The notes: generated from the letters alone by a model not told the origin. Numbered from the stretch's first letter, positions 17,235-26,711 are shown. The stretch is DNA of 64,000 nt from Flavobacteriales bacterium (GCA_016721005.1 JADKJM010000018.1:62001-126000), one strand, 5' to 3'. Made by a program: numbers and translations.

Positions 17235-19115
17235 ATGAACCAACGATACCTGATCCTTACCTCCCTGCTCATGGCAGGAACCGTGGTGGCCCAGCAAAGC
17301 CACGAACGCCTGCAGAAAGTGATGCCAGCGGACCAAACCGTAGTGTCACAAACCGCACCTGCCCCTGATGTGGCGCGTGATGGTGGTGACATCATCTTCA
17401 ATGAGGACTTCGCGAACGGCTTCGCCGGAAACAATGGTTTCGGCGCTTGGACGACCAGTGGCCCGAACGGCAACATCTGGAAGCGTTCGTTGACCGGACC
17501 TGTGGGAGCCTATTCGGTGCCTACGCAGAAGATCGCATCACCCACCGTGGCGAACGGCTTCATGGCCTTTTGGAGCGATTCCGCCAATTGCATGTGCAGC
17601 AGCGGTGCAGCCAACTGGCCAGCCAGCCCGACCGAATGGGACGGCGCGTTGGAGTCGCCTGAATTGAACCTCACCGCGACCCCCAGCGTGATGCTCCAGT
17701 GGAGCCAGCGCCTGCGTTGGTGCTGCCAGACCATTTCACCCCACGCTGTGGAGGTGAGCACCGATGGTGGTCAAACCTGGCCGGTGACCTTGGAGGCCGC
17801 AAGTGGGATCGCCACCAACAATGATCCCGGCACGCAGACCCGTCAGGTCATGTTGACCGCCGCGATCGCGACGAACCCTGCCAACGTGAAATTCCGCTTC
17901 CATCACAACCCTACGGCTGCTGCCTACCACTGGCAGATCGACGATGTGCAATTGATCGAGTTGTTCAGTGACGACATGAAGCTGGACTACGCTTTCCTCT
18001 CGCACACCGGTACCGGTGAAGAGTACGGCCGTATTCCAAGCCAACAATTCTACCCGACCATGCTCATGGGTGGGGACGTGATCAACAACGGTGCCCAAGC
18101 CCAGTCCAATGTCACGGTGACCGTGGATGTGGCGGGACCAGTGGCCTTCACCGCGATCATCAATGGCGGTGCGGTGGATCCCGGCGTGACCTCCACCATC
18201 CAAGAGGATCACATATTGCCTTCGCTGACGCCCGGCCTGTACAGTGCGACCGCGACCGTTTCCGCTGATAATCCGGATCAGGTGCCTGCGAACAATACCT
18301 ACCTGCGCAACTTCGAAGTGAACGAAGCGCGCTATTCATTGGATGGTATCGGAAATCACCCGACCGGCCTCGAGTCGACGGGCACGATCGGTACCTCCAG
18401 CTTCACGGATGCAGAGGACGGCCTGGTGTTGTTGAACTACTACCAAGTGCGTAGCCCCCTTACCGTCCACGGCTTGGAGATCCGCTTGGGGTCCACCACT
18501 GTTGCCGGTGGGTATGTCATTGCGCATCTGCGTGATACGATCCCTGTATTCGAGACCCCCCCCAATATGACCACCGTTCTCGCGGAGACGGATCCCACGG
18601 ATGTCACTGCCCTGAACGTGACCAACGGCGTGATGTACGTCTGCTTCCCTTCACCGGTCACTTTGTCGCCGAACGGCTACTTCGCCTCTGTTTCGCTGTT
18701 CAGCAACGCGGGCGCTTCGCACATCCGTGTGGTGGATGACCTCACCGTTCCGGAGCCTGGTATCACCAGCGCCATCTACATCCCGAACGATGACCTTTAC
18801 AGCAACGGCAACGCTTACGCGATCCGCCTGATCCTGGATCCGGCCGGTACCGCTTGCGCTGTAGGCATTAACGAACAAGATGAGTTGCAGGGCGTGAGCA
18901 TGTTCCCGAACCCCACCAATGGCTTGGTAAGCGTTCGCATGGCAACCCCGGGGAACTATACGATCGCAGTGCTCGACCTCTTAGGCCAGACCGTGTTCAG
19001 CACCCGGACCAACGGCAGCGTTGACCTGGATCTGAGCAAGCAGGCCAAGGGTGTGTACATGGTCCGCATTTCGAGTGCGGATGCCAGCACCGTACAGCGC
19101 TTGACCTTGAACTGA
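17235..19115 (+). CDS. Secreted T9SS cargo protein, tandem paralogue 1
   Basis: 626 residues: signal peptide (MNQRYLILTSLLMAGTVVAQ), a jelly-roll-like segment (DIIFNEDFANGFAGN ... WQIDDVQLIELF, ~50-240), a beta-rich middle (GRIPSQQFYPTMLMGGDVINNG; ADNPDQVPANNTYLRNFEV), and a C-terminal sorting domain (MFPNPTNGLVSVRM ... GVYMVRIS ... VQRLTLN). The ATG at 17235 is preferred over one 21 bases upstream because it gives a standard signal peptide. The next gene is a clear paralogue with the same architecture, so the pair arose by tandem duplication. Function unknown. Confidence 0.87.
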   Translation: MNQRYLILTSLLMAGTVVAQQSHERLQKVMPADQTVVSQTAPAPDVARDGGDIIFNEDFANGFAGNNGFGAWTTSGPNGNIWKRSLTGPVGAYSVPTQKIASPTVANGFMAFWSDSANCMCSSGAANWPASPTEWDGALESPELNLTATPSVMLQWSQRLRWCCQTISPHAVEVSTDGGQTWPVTLEAASGIATNNDPGTQTRQVMLTAAIATNPANVKFRFHHNPTAAAYHWQIDDVQLIELFSDDMKLDYAFLSHTGTGEEYGRIPSQQFYPTMLMGGDVINNGAQAQSNVTVTVDVAGPVAFTAIINGGAVDPGVTSTIQEDHILPSLTPGLYSATATVSADNPDQVPANNTYLRNFEVNEARYSLDGIGNHPTGLESTGTIGTSSFTDAEDGLVLLNYYQVRSPLTVHGLEIRLGSTTVAGGYVIAHLRDTIPVFETPPNMTTVLAETDPTDVTALNVTNGVMYVCFPSPVTLSPNGYFASVSLFSNAGASHIRVVDDLTVPEPGITSAIYIPNDDLYSNGNAYAIRLILDPAGTACAVGINEQDELQGVSMFPNPTNGLVSVRMATPGNYTIAVLDLLGQTVFSTRTNGSVDLDLSKQAKGVYMVRISSADASTVQRLTLN

Positions 19116-19134
19116 TCGAACCTTCATTGAACAG

Positions 19135-19172
19135 CGAACCCCGGCCCGAAAGGAGCCGGGGTTCGTTGTTCT
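19135..19172 (+). terminator. Rho-independent terminator
   Basis: Perfect 11-bp stem CGAACCCCGGC / GCCGGGGTTCG (19135-19145 with 19155-19165), 9-base loop, then TTGTTCTT. It ends the transcript of the T9SS gene stopping at 19115. Confidence 0.8.
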
Positions 19173-19299
19173 TGGACCCTAGGGACCGGCCTTTCACCTG
19201 ACTTCGACCCGGGTCCGAAGATGAACCTTGCAAACCAAGGGTTCGATGGTTTGATTTGTGGTGACAGCCCCTCTTGACAACAACCCAAACCCTCTGAAC

Positions 19300-21165
19300 A
19301 TGACGAAGATCTACGCATCATCACTCGTGCTCGCTTTCGCCATTGCTGGTGGTGCGACCGCACAAACCCGCACGGGACAGGCCCATGCGCGGATCCCCAT
19401 GAAAGCCACCTTGGACCAACCGCTACCCGTAGGTCCGGCAGAGAGCGGTGCGCGCAGCACGGTCCTTTGGGAGGATGACTTCTCCGATGCCAATACGTGG
19501 AGCATCGGCCATGACGGTACCATTGCCCTTGATTGGCAGATCGGAATGGGCTTGGTGGGTTCCGGTGATTACCCCACCCAGCCTGTGAACAGCCCTACCC
19601 AAGCCAACGGATACGCCATGCTGGACTCCGATGGGGGCAACAACAGCACCGGCCTGATCGAGCAGAGCCACATGACCAACGTGACGCCGTTCAGTACGGC
19701 CGGGTACCCGAATGTGGTGCTGGAGTTCGAGACCTTCTACCGCAAGTGGACCAATGAGGAGTGCTACATCCAGGTGAGCACCAACAACACCGATTGGATC
19801 ATGTTGGATCCCTCCAGCACGGACGGCGGCCCGATCGCGAACGTGTATGAGGCCTTCCCCGGCATGGCCGTGCAAGCCGTGATCATGAACCCCACCCGCG
19901 TACGGATCAACATCAGCGATGCGGCTGGCGACCAGCCCCAAGTATGGATCCGTTTCTACTGGAGCGGTGAGTGGGGCTATAGCTGGTTCGTGGATGATGT
20001 GAAAGTGATCGAGCAACCCGCCTATGAATTGCTGATGGAGGACGGCTACTTGAGCAGCACCGGCAACGGTGAGGAGTACGGACGGATCCCTGTGCAACAC
20101 CTACAGCCCACCATGCTGGTCGGTGGCAACTTCCTCAACTTCGGCGTGAATGATGCGACCAATGTGAACGTCTCGCTCGCTGTGGGCGGCGCATCTCCCT
20201 TCGGCGCCACTGGCACACCCATGGACCTGGTGTCCGCTGCGAGCAGTTTGATGGAGCAGACCGTAAGCCTTCCGAATAGTGGCGCTCTGGGCACCGGTAT
20301 GTACAATGGCGTATTCACCTTGACCTCCGACCAGGATGGCCTGGAAGAGGACCTCACGAACAACGTGTACCTGCGCAACTTCGAGGTGAACCCGGATTGG
20401 TATTCGGTGGATGGCATCGGGAACCACCCGGCCGGTTACCAGTCGCTCGGAGCCCTTGGAACGAACAGCTTCACCGATGGTGCGGACGGCTTGGTGATGT
20501 TCAACTACTACCAGATGCAGACCGCGCAGACCGTTTTCGGCGTGGACATCGGCATCACCAGTAACTCACAAGCCGGCTCGTACTTCATCGTGTCCATTCA
20601 TGACACCTTGTTGACCGCAACGACCAACCTTCCGATCGCGCTTTTCGCCACGGACGTGGTGGATGTGACCGACGCCGACATCACCGCAGGGCACATCACG
20701 GTCCCATTCGACACTCCGGTGGACCTTGCCCCGAACGGGTATTATGTGGCCGTTGCGCTATACAGCAACGGCGGCGCGAACCTCTTGCGTATCCCTGATG
20801 ACCTCACCGTACCGGAGCCGGGCCTCACCAGCGGCATCCAGATCCCAGCGGATCAGGTGTACAGCAATGGCAATGCGTTCCAGATCCGATTGGCCACCAC
20901 GAATGTGGTGTCCGTTCCGGAGAATGGCGAACTCGAAGGGATCACGGTATTCCCGAATCCGATAACCGATGGCCGCGTGAACATCCGCAGCACCCGCTTC
21001 GGAAACTTCAGCATCCGTGTGCTGGACATGACCGGCCGCGAGGTGATGAACACCCGCAGCAACGGCAACACGGTCCTTGATCTTTCCGGACAAGCCAGCG
21101 GCGTGTACATGGTTCGCGTGAGCGACGGCGATGCCAGTACGGTCCAGCGGATCACACTGAACTAG
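19300..21165 (+). CDS. Secreted T9SS cargo protein, tandem paralogue 2
   Basis: 621 residues from the ATG at 19300 (MTKIYASSLVLAFAIAGGATAQ signal peptide). Same order of parts as the upstream paralogue: jelly-roll-like domain (VLWEDDFSDANTWSIG ... WFVDDVKVIEQ), then GRIPVQHLQPTMLVGGNFLNFG, DGIGNHPAGYQSLGALG and a sorting domain (VFPNPITDGRVNIRS ... GVYMVRVSDGDASTVQRITLN). The two proteins align over nearly their full length, most closely in the sorting domain. It is a T9SS substrate of unknown role; a strong terminator lies 18 bases after the stop. Confidence 0.87.
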   Translation: MTKIYASSLVLAFAIAGGATAQTRTGQAHARIPMKATLDQPLPVGPAESGARSTVLWEDDFSDANTWSIGHDGTIALDWQIGMGLVGSGDYPTQPVNSPTQANGYAMLDSDGGNNSTGLIEQSHMTNVTPFSTAGYPNVVLEFETFYRKWTNEECYIQVSTNNTDWIMLDPSSTDGGPIANVYEAFPGMAVQAVIMNPTRVRINISDAAGDQPQVWIRFYWSGEWGYSWFVDDVKVIEQPAYELLMEDGYLSSTGNGEEYGRIPVQHLQPTMLVGGNFLNFGVNDATNVNVSLAVGGASPFGATGTPMDLVSAASSLMEQTVSLPNSGALGTGMYNGVFTLTSDQDGLEEDLTNNVYLRNFEVNPDWYSVDGIGNHPAGYQSLGALGTNSFTDGADGLVMFNYYQMQTAQTVFGVDIGITSNSQAGSYFIVSIHDTLLTATTNLPIALFATDVVDVTDADITAGHITVPFDTPVDLAPNGYYVAVALYSNGGANLLRIPDDLTVPEPGLTSGIQIPADQVYSNGNAFQIRLATTNVVSVPENGELEGITVFPNPITDGRVNIRSTRFGNFSIRVLDMTGREVMNTRSNGNTVLDLSGQASGVYMVRVSDGDASTVQRITLN

Positions 21166-21182
21166 GCCGGCCTTTCATTTAC

Positions 21183-21226
21183 GACGAAGCCCCCTGTCCG
21201 CCGTACGGTGGACAGGGGGCTTCGTC
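21183..21226. terminator. Bidirectional terminator between convergent genes
   Basis: 17-bp perfect stem GACGAAGCCCCCTGTCC / GGACAGGGGGCTTCGTC around a 10-base loop. It lies between the T9SS gene (stop 21165, plus) and the ABC ATPase (stop 21243, minus). Confidence 0.85.
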
Positions 21227-21242
21227 ATTTCGATCGCTCGAA

Positions 21243-22007
21243 CTAAGCCCCGCCGATCATCGCCTTCTTCACCTGGCGCATGAGGCTGCTTGCGAAAACG
21301 AACTCGTTCAGCTCCTTGTTATCGGATCGCAGGAGTTCATCACGAGTACCCTCCCACCACTTTCTTCCCTTGTGGATGAAGATGATGTGCTCTCCGGTCT
21401 CCATCACGCTGTTCATGTCGTGCGTGATCACGATCGTGGTCGTGTTGAATTCCTCGGTGAGTTCCTTGATCAACTCATCGATCACGATGGCCGTCTGTGG
21501 ATCCAAGCCGCTGTTCGGTTCATCGCAGAACAGGTACTCGGGATTCATGGCGATGGCGCGCGCGATGCCCACCCGCTTCTGCATGCCTCCGCTGAGTTCC
21601 GCAGGGAAATGATGGTCCTTGTCGATGATCCGCACGCGCTTCAAACAGGTATTGGCGCGCTCCCGCATCTCCTCCTTCCCCATGGCGCCGAACATACGCA
21701 GGGGGAACATCACGTTCTCGATCACGGACAGGCTATCGAACAAGGCCGATCCCTGGAAGAGCATGCCGATGCGCTGGCGGATCGATCGTTTCTCCTCGGC
21801 GTTCATGTCATGGAACGAATGGCCTTCATAGAGGACACGCCCCTCCTCCGGTCTATGCAGACCCACCATGCACTTCGCCAACACGCTCTTCCCGGAACCG
21901 CTGCGTCCGATGATCTGGTTCACCGAGCCCTTGCGGAAGACCGCATCGATCCCCTCCAGTATGCGGACATCGCCGAAGCTCTTGCCCAGGCCCTCCACTG
22001 TGATCAT
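21243..22007 (-). CDS. MlaF-type ABC transporter ATP-binding protein
   Basis: 254 residues. Complete nucleotide-binding domain: Walker A GRSGSGKS (~residues 35-42), Q-loop LFQGSALFDSLSVIENV with the FQ-ALFDSL spelling typical of Mla/Mce ATPases, signature LSGGMQKRVGIARAI, Walker B EYLFCDEPNSGLDPQ and the switch histidine in VITHDMNSV. It works with the MlaE-like permease whose stop overlaps its start by 4 bases, moving phospholipids between inner and outer membrane. The MCE substrate-binding protein usually encoded next is not in this window. Confidence 0.93.
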   Translation of the reverse strand: MITVEGLGKSFGDVRILEGIDAVFRKGSVNQIIGRSGSGKSVLAKCMVGLHRPEEGRVLYEGHSFHDMNAEEKRSIRQRIGMLFQGSALFDSLSVIENVMFPLRMFGAMGKEEMRERANTCLKRVRIIDKDHHFPAELSGGMQKRVGIARAIAMNPEYLFCDEPNSGLDPQTAIVIDELIKELTEEFNTTTIVITHDMNSVMETGEHIIFIHKGRKWWEGTRDELLRSDNKELNEFVFASSLMRQVKKAMIGGA

Positions 22008-22744
22008 AACAGCAGGGCCTGTGTAAGGATCAAGTTCGCGAACAGGATCACCACGTTGCTGTACACCACCGCACGTGTGCTGCTGATCCCCACTTCACGG
22101 GTTCCTCCCTTGGTGTAATAACCTTGGTAAGCGCTGATGGTGGTAATGATGAACGCGAAGACCACGGTCTTCACCAAGGCGTAGACCACATGGTAGGGTT
22201 TGAACCCGATCTGGATCCCTTGGATGAAATCATCGCTCACCACCACACCCGTCTCCACTCCGGCCAGCCATCCCCCGAAAATGCCCAGGAACATACTGAT
22301 CATGATGAGGAAGGGGTTGATGAGCATGGTGGCCGCGATCTTCGGCAGGATCAGGTAACCTGCACTGTTCACGCCCATGATGTCCAGCGCATCGATCTGC
22401 TCCTTCACGCGCATGGAACCGATCTCGGCGGCGATGTTGCTGCCCACCTTACCGGCCAGGATCAAGGAGATCACCGTGGGGCTGAACTCCAGGATCGTGC
22501 TTTGCCGTGTGGCGAATCCGACCACCCAGGCCTGGATCAACGGACTATCGATATTCGTCTTGGTCTGGATGGTGATCACCGCGCCCATGAAGGCGGAGAG
22601 CAGGGCCACGATGCCCAGGCTCTTCACCCCCAAGAGGTCCATCTCCTCCACCGTCCGCGACCAGTAGAGACTGAAGCGTTCGGGACGGCCGAAGGTCTCC
22701 CGAAGGAGCAGGAAGTACCGGCCGATATGGAAGAGGACGGACAA
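22004..22744 (-). CDS. MlaE-type ABC transporter permease
   Basis: 246 residues with five to six transmembrane helices. Family sequence: HIGRYFLLLRETFGRPERFSLYW at the N-terminus, SLGIVALLSAFMGAVITIQT, ALDIMGVNSAGYLILPKIAA (the MlaE core) and DFIQGIQIGFKPYHVVYALVK. The start is a TTG at 22744, supported by homologues beginning just before HIGRY and by a promoter element 32 bases upstream. First gene of the two-gene operon with the ATPase. Confidence 0.92.
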   Translation of the reverse strand: MSVLFHIGRYFLLLRETFGRPERFSLYWSRTVEEMDLLGVKSLGIVALLSAFMGAVITIQTKTNIDSPLIQAWVVGFATRQSTILEFSPTVISLILAGKVGSNIAAEIGSMRVKEQIDALDIMGVNSAGYLILPKIAATMLINPFLIMISMFLGIFGGWLAGVETGVVVSDDFIQGIQIGFKPYHVVYALVKTVVFAFIITTISAYQGYYTKGGTREVGISSTRAVVYSNVVILFANLILTQALLL

Positions 22745-22776
22745 GTTGTGGGGATGTGATCCACAATGGATCGCGC

Positions 22777-22784
22777 CAAAAGTA
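22777..22784 (-). promoter_or_regulatory. Promoter -7 element of the MlaE/MlaF-like operon
   Basis: TACTTTTG on the minus strand, exact TAnnTTTG, 32 bases before the TTG start at 22744. Confidence 0.6.
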
Positions 22785-22820
22785 GGTCCCGCACGCTTTC
22801 ACCTGCCGGATCCACGCCCC

Positions 22821-22828
22821 TACCTTCG
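22821..22828 (+). promoter_or_regulatory. Promoter -7 element, plus direction
   Basis: TACCTTCG (TAnnTTCG), 7 bases before the ATG at 22836; diverges from the MlaE-like promoter 37 bases away. Confidence 0.55.
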
Positions 22829-22835
22829 GCCCCGG

Positions 22836-23042
22836 ATGCACAGCCGATCATTCGCTCTCCGGGGAGGCCTGCTGGCCTTGGTGCTGTTGATGGTGAGTGC
22901 GGGGTGCAATCCGAAGCCGCACAAATACCGCAAGAAACGGGGCTGTGATTGCCCGAAGTGGAACCAGTTGCGCCATCCTGTTGATGGTGTTCGCGCCGCA
23001 CGACCGATGTGTGTTCCGGATCCTTCCACCGCACCTGCATGA
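22836..23042 (+). CDS. Small lipoprotein
   Basis: 68 residues. The signal (MHSRSFALRGGLLALVLLMVSAGC) ends in a lipobox, SAGC, giving a mature protein of about 45 residues rich in lysine and cysteine (KYRKKRGCDCPKWNQL). The promoter element just upstream supports this ATG over one at 22746. The stop overlaps the start of the SprT-like gene by 4 bases (ATGA), so they are co-translated. Function unknown. Confidence 0.65.
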   Translation: MHSRSFALRGGLLALVLLMVSAGCNPKPHKYRKKRGCDCPKWNQLRHPVDGVRAARPMCVPDPSTAPA

Positions 23043-23668
23043 GGGCGACCGATACCGAAGCGATCCGAAGTCGCCTACCCGAAGCGGCATGGCCCGTAGT
23101 GATGGAATGGCTGCGGGAAGAACCCGTGCGGGTGAATGTGACACGACCCCGCCGGACGAAACTGGGTGATTTCCGCAGTGCCGTGGGCGCTGGCCCGCAC
23201 CGCATCAGCGTGAATGGCGACCTGAACCCGTTCAGCTTCCTGGTCACCTTGGTCCATGAGTTCGCCCACCACGGCGCCTTCCAAGAGCACAAGGGTCGGA
23301 TCGCACCGCACGGCGTGGAATGGAAGGCTGAATACAAGCGACGGATGCGACCCTTCATGAGCGCGGCCGTTCTACCACCCGATGTGCTTCTCGCGTTGGA
23401 ATTGCACCTGCTCCGGGCGCCGGCAAGCAGTTGCACCGACCACCGGCTCTCGCGCACCCTCAAGCGCTACGATCCCGATGCGGGCCCTCATTTGGAAGAC
23501 CTTTCCGAGGGATCCATTTTCAAGTTCCATACGCGGCTTTTCGTGAAGGGCCCTCGCCTGCGCAAGCGCTTCCGGTGCAATTGCCTGAACGATGGCCGCC
23601 AGTACCTCTTCGACCCGATGGTGGAAGTGACCACCATCCCAACCGTGCCTTTGGCCTTGGCCTCCTGA
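23039..23668 (+). CDS. SprT-like zinc metallopeptidase domain protein
   Basis: 209 residues starting at the ATG overlapping the upstream stop. The HExxH zinc site is present as LVHEFAHHGAFQEHKG (~residues 74-89), followed by the SprT-type C-terminal part ending in RFRCNCLNDGRQYLFDPM, which resembles the zinc-ribbon-like end of the SprT-like domain with two cysteines kept. Probably a cytosolic peptidase or nucleic-acid-associated protein; its substrate is unknown. The wide gap to HEFAHH from the start is normal for the family. Confidence 0.82.
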   Translation: MRATDTEAIRSRLPEAAWPVVMEWLREEPVRVNVTRPRRTKLGDFRSAVGAGPHRISVNGDLNPFSFLVTLVHEFAHHGAFQEHKGRIAPHGVEWKAEYKRRMRPFMSAAVLPPDVLLALELHLLRAPASSCTDHRLSRTLKRYDPDAGPHLEDLSEGSIFKFHTRLFVKGPRLRKRFRCNCLNDGRQYLFDPMVEVTTIPTVPLALAS

Positions 23669-23687
23669 TATTGACCATTCGTACCCG

Positions 23688-24779
23688 ATGAACAACCAAC
23701 ACACTTGGTGCGTGATCATGGCCGGCGGCGTCGGTAGCCGCTTCTGGCCCATGAGCCGCAGCAGCTACCCGAAGCAGTTCCTGGATTTCCTCGGCCTCGG
23801 CAGGACGCTGATCCAACAGACCTACGACCGCTTCCTGCCGATCTGCCCCAAGGAGCACATCCTGGTGGTGACCAACAGCAACTACGCGGGGATCGTCCGT
23901 GAGCAATTGCCCGACCTGCAACCGTGGCAGATCCTGCTGGAGCCATCACGCCGCAATACCGCACCCTGCGTGGCGTACGCGAATGCGGTGATCGCCGCGA
24001 GGGACCCGAAGGCCTCCATCATCGTGGCACCGAGCGATCACTTGGTCCTGAAAGAGACCGCCTTCCAGGAGACCGTGCAAATGGCCCTTGACCAAGCGAA
24101 CTCCGCGGACTGCCTCGTCACCTTGGGGATCATGCCCAGTCGGCCGGATACCGGTTATGGTTACATCCAGTTCAAGCCTGATGAACCTACCACCCACCCT
24201 CGGGTGAAACGGGTGAAGACCTTCACCGAAAAGCCGGACCATGAGACCGCCCTCCGCTTCATTGAAAGCGGGGATTTCCTCTGGAACGCTGGCATCTTCA
24301 TCTGGAACCTCAAGAGCATCAACACTGCCTTTGCCGATCACCTGCCGGAGATGAACGCGCTGTTCGATGCGAAGCGTTCAGCCTTCGGCACGGCGGAAGA
24401 GGGCGCCGCCATCACCGACATCTATGCCGACTGCGCGAACGTGAGCATCGACTACGGCATCATGGAAAAAGCGGCCAACGTGTACACCGTGGTGAGTGAT
24501 TTCGGGTGGAGCGATCTAGGGACCTGGGGCAGCTTGTACACCCACTTGCCCAAGGATGCGAACGAGAACGCAAGCATCGGCAAGGCTGTGAAATTGTACG
24601 ACTGCGCCCGTAACGTGGTACACTCACACGATGGCCGCCTGATCGTGCTGCAAGGCCTGGAGGACTGCATCGTGGTAAGTACCAAGGACTCCCTCCTGGT
24701 CTGCCGCAAGCAGGACGAGCAGAAGATCAAGCAGATCGTGAACGACCTCACCGCTGAGAGCGGGGACCGGTACGTCTGA
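23688..24779 (+). CDS. manC: Mannose-1-phosphate guanylyltransferase
   Basis: 363 residues. Transfers GMP from GTP to mannose-1-phosphate, making GDP-mannose for surface polysaccharide or glycoprotein. The nucleotide-binding motif is MAGGVGSRFWPMSRSSYPKQ (residues 11-30), followed by EPSRRNTAPCVAYAN, APSDHLV, TFTEKPD and FLWNAGIFIWN, the series typical of the ManC/GMP class. The protein lacks the C-terminal phosphomannose isomerase domain of bifunctional ManC. 20 bases downstream of the SprT-like gene. Confidence 0.93.
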   Translation: MNNQHTWCVIMAGGVGSRFWPMSRSSYPKQFLDFLGLGRTLIQQTYDRFLPICPKEHILVVTNSNYAGIVREQLPDLQPWQILLEPSRRNTAPCVAYANAVIAARDPKASIIVAPSDHLVLKETAFQETVQMALDQANSADCLVTLGIMPSRPDTGYGYIQFKPDEPTTHPRVKRVKTFTEKPDHETALRFIESGDFLWNAGIFIWNLKSINTAFADHLPEMNALFDAKRSAFGTAEEGAAITDIYADCANVSIDYGIMEKAANVYTVVSDFGWSDLGTWGSLYTHLPKDANENASIGKAVKLYDCARNVVHSHDGRLIVLQGLEDCIVVSTKDSLLVCRKQDEQKIKQIVNDLTAESGDRYV

Positions 24780-24836
24780 CCCGAGTCGCTTGCCGGTCCG
24801 TAGGATGTCGCTATCTATGCGGTAACGAACACCACT

Positions 24837-25133
24837 ATGAACGCACCCATACGCCCCAAGAACTGGCTGGTTGAATCCATCCTTGTGACCATCTTCTGTT
24901 GCCTGCCCTTCGGTATCGCGGGCATCATCAACGCGGCCAATGTGAACACCCGCTATGACGCCGGCGACTTCGACGGCGCCGACAAAGCCAGCCGCGAAGC
25001 GGGCAAGTGGACCAAGATCGGTTTCTGGGTCGGTCTCAGCGTGAACTTGCTGGTGATCATCGTCTATGCACTGATGATCTTCGTGTTCGTGGGTGCGGCG
25101 GCGGCCGGTGCGGCAGCCTCCTCCTCGTACTGA
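24837..25133 (+). CDS. CD225/dispanin family membrane protein
   Basis: 98 residues with the two-helix CD225 layout: a first membrane segment with LVTIFCCLPFGIAGIINAANVN (residues ~16-37), a loop GDFDGADKASREAGKWTKIG, and a second helix (FWVGLSVNLLVIIVYALMIF). The double cysteine before the conserved glycine-proline stretch and the basic loop are hallmarks of the family. Bacterial members are of unknown function. DUF2752 gene follows after 7 bases, so they are probably co-transcribed, as is common in Bacteroidota. Confidence 0.88.
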   Translation: MNAPIRPKNWLVESILVTIFCCLPFGIAGIINAANVNTRYDAGDFDGADKASREAGKWTKIGFWVGLSVNLLVIIVYALMIFVFVGAAAAGAAASSSY

Positions 25134-25140
25134 GGTTCGG

Positions 25141-25512
25141 ATGGAACGGATCTGGCCTTGGATCGGCGGAGCCGCGATCCTTGCTTGGGTCGTTTCCATC
25201 TTCCTGCATGATCCGGCGAGCAGTCCGGAGTTCCTGCCATGCCCGTTCCACTGGCTCACAGGCCTGTTCTGTCCGGGCTGTGGTGCCCAACGGGCCATGC
25301 ATGACCTGTTGCATGGTAGAGTAGTGGAGGCGTTGGATCATAACGCGGTGCTCGTGGCGACCATCCCATTGCTCGGTCTTCAATGGGGCTTCGGCCAGTG
25401 GCGGGGTCGCTCCCTGACACACGACAACCGGGTGGTTCTGGCTTGGGGCATCGGTTTGGTGGCATGGGGCGTGGTTCGAAACCTTCCGGGATTCGAGGTA
25501 CTTGCTCCCTGA
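25141..25512 (+). CDS. DUF2752 membrane protein
   Basis: 123 residues with three hydrophobic segments. The DUF2752 signature is present as CPFHWLTGLFCPGCGAQRAMHDLLHG (residues ~38-63), combining a CPxCG-like motif with RAxxxLLxG. Often linked to CD225-type proteins, as here; role unknown. The ATG at 25141 gives the usual family length; an earlier in-frame ATG at 25093 would overlap the CD225 gene. Confidence 0.85.
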   Translation: MERIWPWIGGAAILAWVVSIFLHDPASSPEFLPCPFHWLTGLFCPGCGAQRAMHDLLHGRVVEALDHNAVLVATIPLLGLQWGFGQWRGRSLTHDNRVVLAWGIGLVAWGVVRNLPGFEVLAP

Positions 25513-25519
25513 GGGCACT

Positions 25520-25527
25520 TACTTTCG
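25520..25527 (+). promoter_or_regulatory. Promoter -7 element of rnd
   Basis: TACTTTCG (TAnnTTCG), 24 bases before the TTG start of the RNase D gene. Confidence 0.55.
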
Positions 25528-25551
25528 GCAAAATCGCTCATCCCCTCGCCT

Positions 25552-26676
25552 TTGGCCCACCACGAATTGATCATTGACGGCAACGCGCTCGTCCGTCGTG
25601 CCCACGCATTGGAGGGGGAATCCATCATTGCGTTGGATACCGAGGCGAGCAGCTTCCATCGCTACCGCGAACGCGTGTGCTTGATCCAACTGAGCACGCG
25701 CGAGGAGACCTACCTCGTGGACCCCTTGGCGGTGCCGGAACTGGACCCCTTGGCCCAACTGTTCGCGCAGAAATCCATGGAGGTGGTGATCCACGATGCG
25801 GACTACGACCTGCGCATCCTGGCGAAGTACCATGGCATCCGTGTGGAGAATGTCTTCGACACCTTGGTGGCGGCCGAGCTGATCAACGAACCCGAGATCG
25901 GATTGGCCGCATTGCTCGGGAAGTATCAGGGCATGAAAGTGGACAAGCGTTTCCAGAAGGCGGATTGGAGCATGCGTCCCCTGCCGGACGACATGCTCGC
26001 TTACGCTGCGGGGGATACGAGCAACTTGATCGCCATCCGCGACATCCTGAAGGAGAAGCTCATCGCGAAGGATCGATGGACCTGGGCCGAAGAGGAATTC
26101 GCCCTGCTCACCGATGCGCCCTTCAACCTTCCCGTGGATGACGAACCCGGATTCTTGAAGATGAAAGGTGCGAAACTCCTGAAACCACACCAACTGGCGA
26201 TCCTGCGCGAAGTGCATGCATGGCGCGAATCGATCGCCGAGCGCATGGATCGCGCGCCGTTCATGGTGCTTGGGAATGAAACACTACTCTCACTATCCAC
26301 CGATCCGGTTCGCGACCTGAAGGACCTCGCGTTGAAGAAAGGCGTCGGGGATAAGTTGATGCATCGGCACGGTCGCGATCTGCTCGCTGCTGTGAAGCGT
26401 GGGCTCGACACACCCAAGGAACAATGGCCGCATGTACCACGCGGAAAGCGATGGCCGCGTGATAACGACTATGACGACCGCGTGAAGCGATTGAAGCAGG
26501 TCCGCGATCGGTTGACCACCGAGAACGACCTCCGCTTGGGGATCGTGGCCAGCAACCACATGCTGCTGGAGATCGCGCGAACACTTCCCGGTGACCGGAT
26601 CGCGCTGGCTGCCATGCCGGGTATGCGCCGATACCAGGTGAAGCATTTCGGTGAAGCATTGCTCGCGGTGCTCTGA
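25552..26676 (+). CDS. rnd: Ribonuclease D
   Basis: 374 residues. 3'-5' exoribonuclease acting on tRNA precursors and other structured RNAs. The DEDDy catalytic set is visible: IALDTEAS (D and E, residue ~26), VIHDADYDLRIL (second D) and LAYAAGDTSNL (Y and last D). An HRDC domain follows (LKPHQLAILREVHAWRESIAERMDRAPF, ~205-232), then a second HRDC-like C-terminal part. Starts with TTG at 25552; homologues begin close to this point and the promoter element agrees. Confidence 0.93.
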   Translation: MAHHELIIDGNALVRRAHALEGESIIALDTEASSFHRYRERVCLIQLSTREETYLVDPLAVPELDPLAQLFAQKSMEVVIHDADYDLRILAKYHGIRVENVFDTLVAAELINEPEIGLAALLGKYQGMKVDKRFQKADWSMRPLPDDMLAYAAGDTSNLIAIRDILKEKLIAKDRWTWAEEEFALLTDAPFNLPVDDEPGFLKMKGAKLLKPHQLAILREVHAWRESIAERMDRAPFMVLGNETLLSLSTDPVRDLKDLALKKGVGDKLMHRHGRDLLAAVKRGLDTPKEQWPHVPRGKRWPRDNDYDDRVKRLKQVRDRLTTENDLRLGIVASNHMLLEIARTLPGDRIALAAMPGMRRYQVKHFGEALLAVL

Positions 26677-26711
26677 TCCCGTTCCGTCCACTTCGCCGGG
26701 TTCAGTCCATC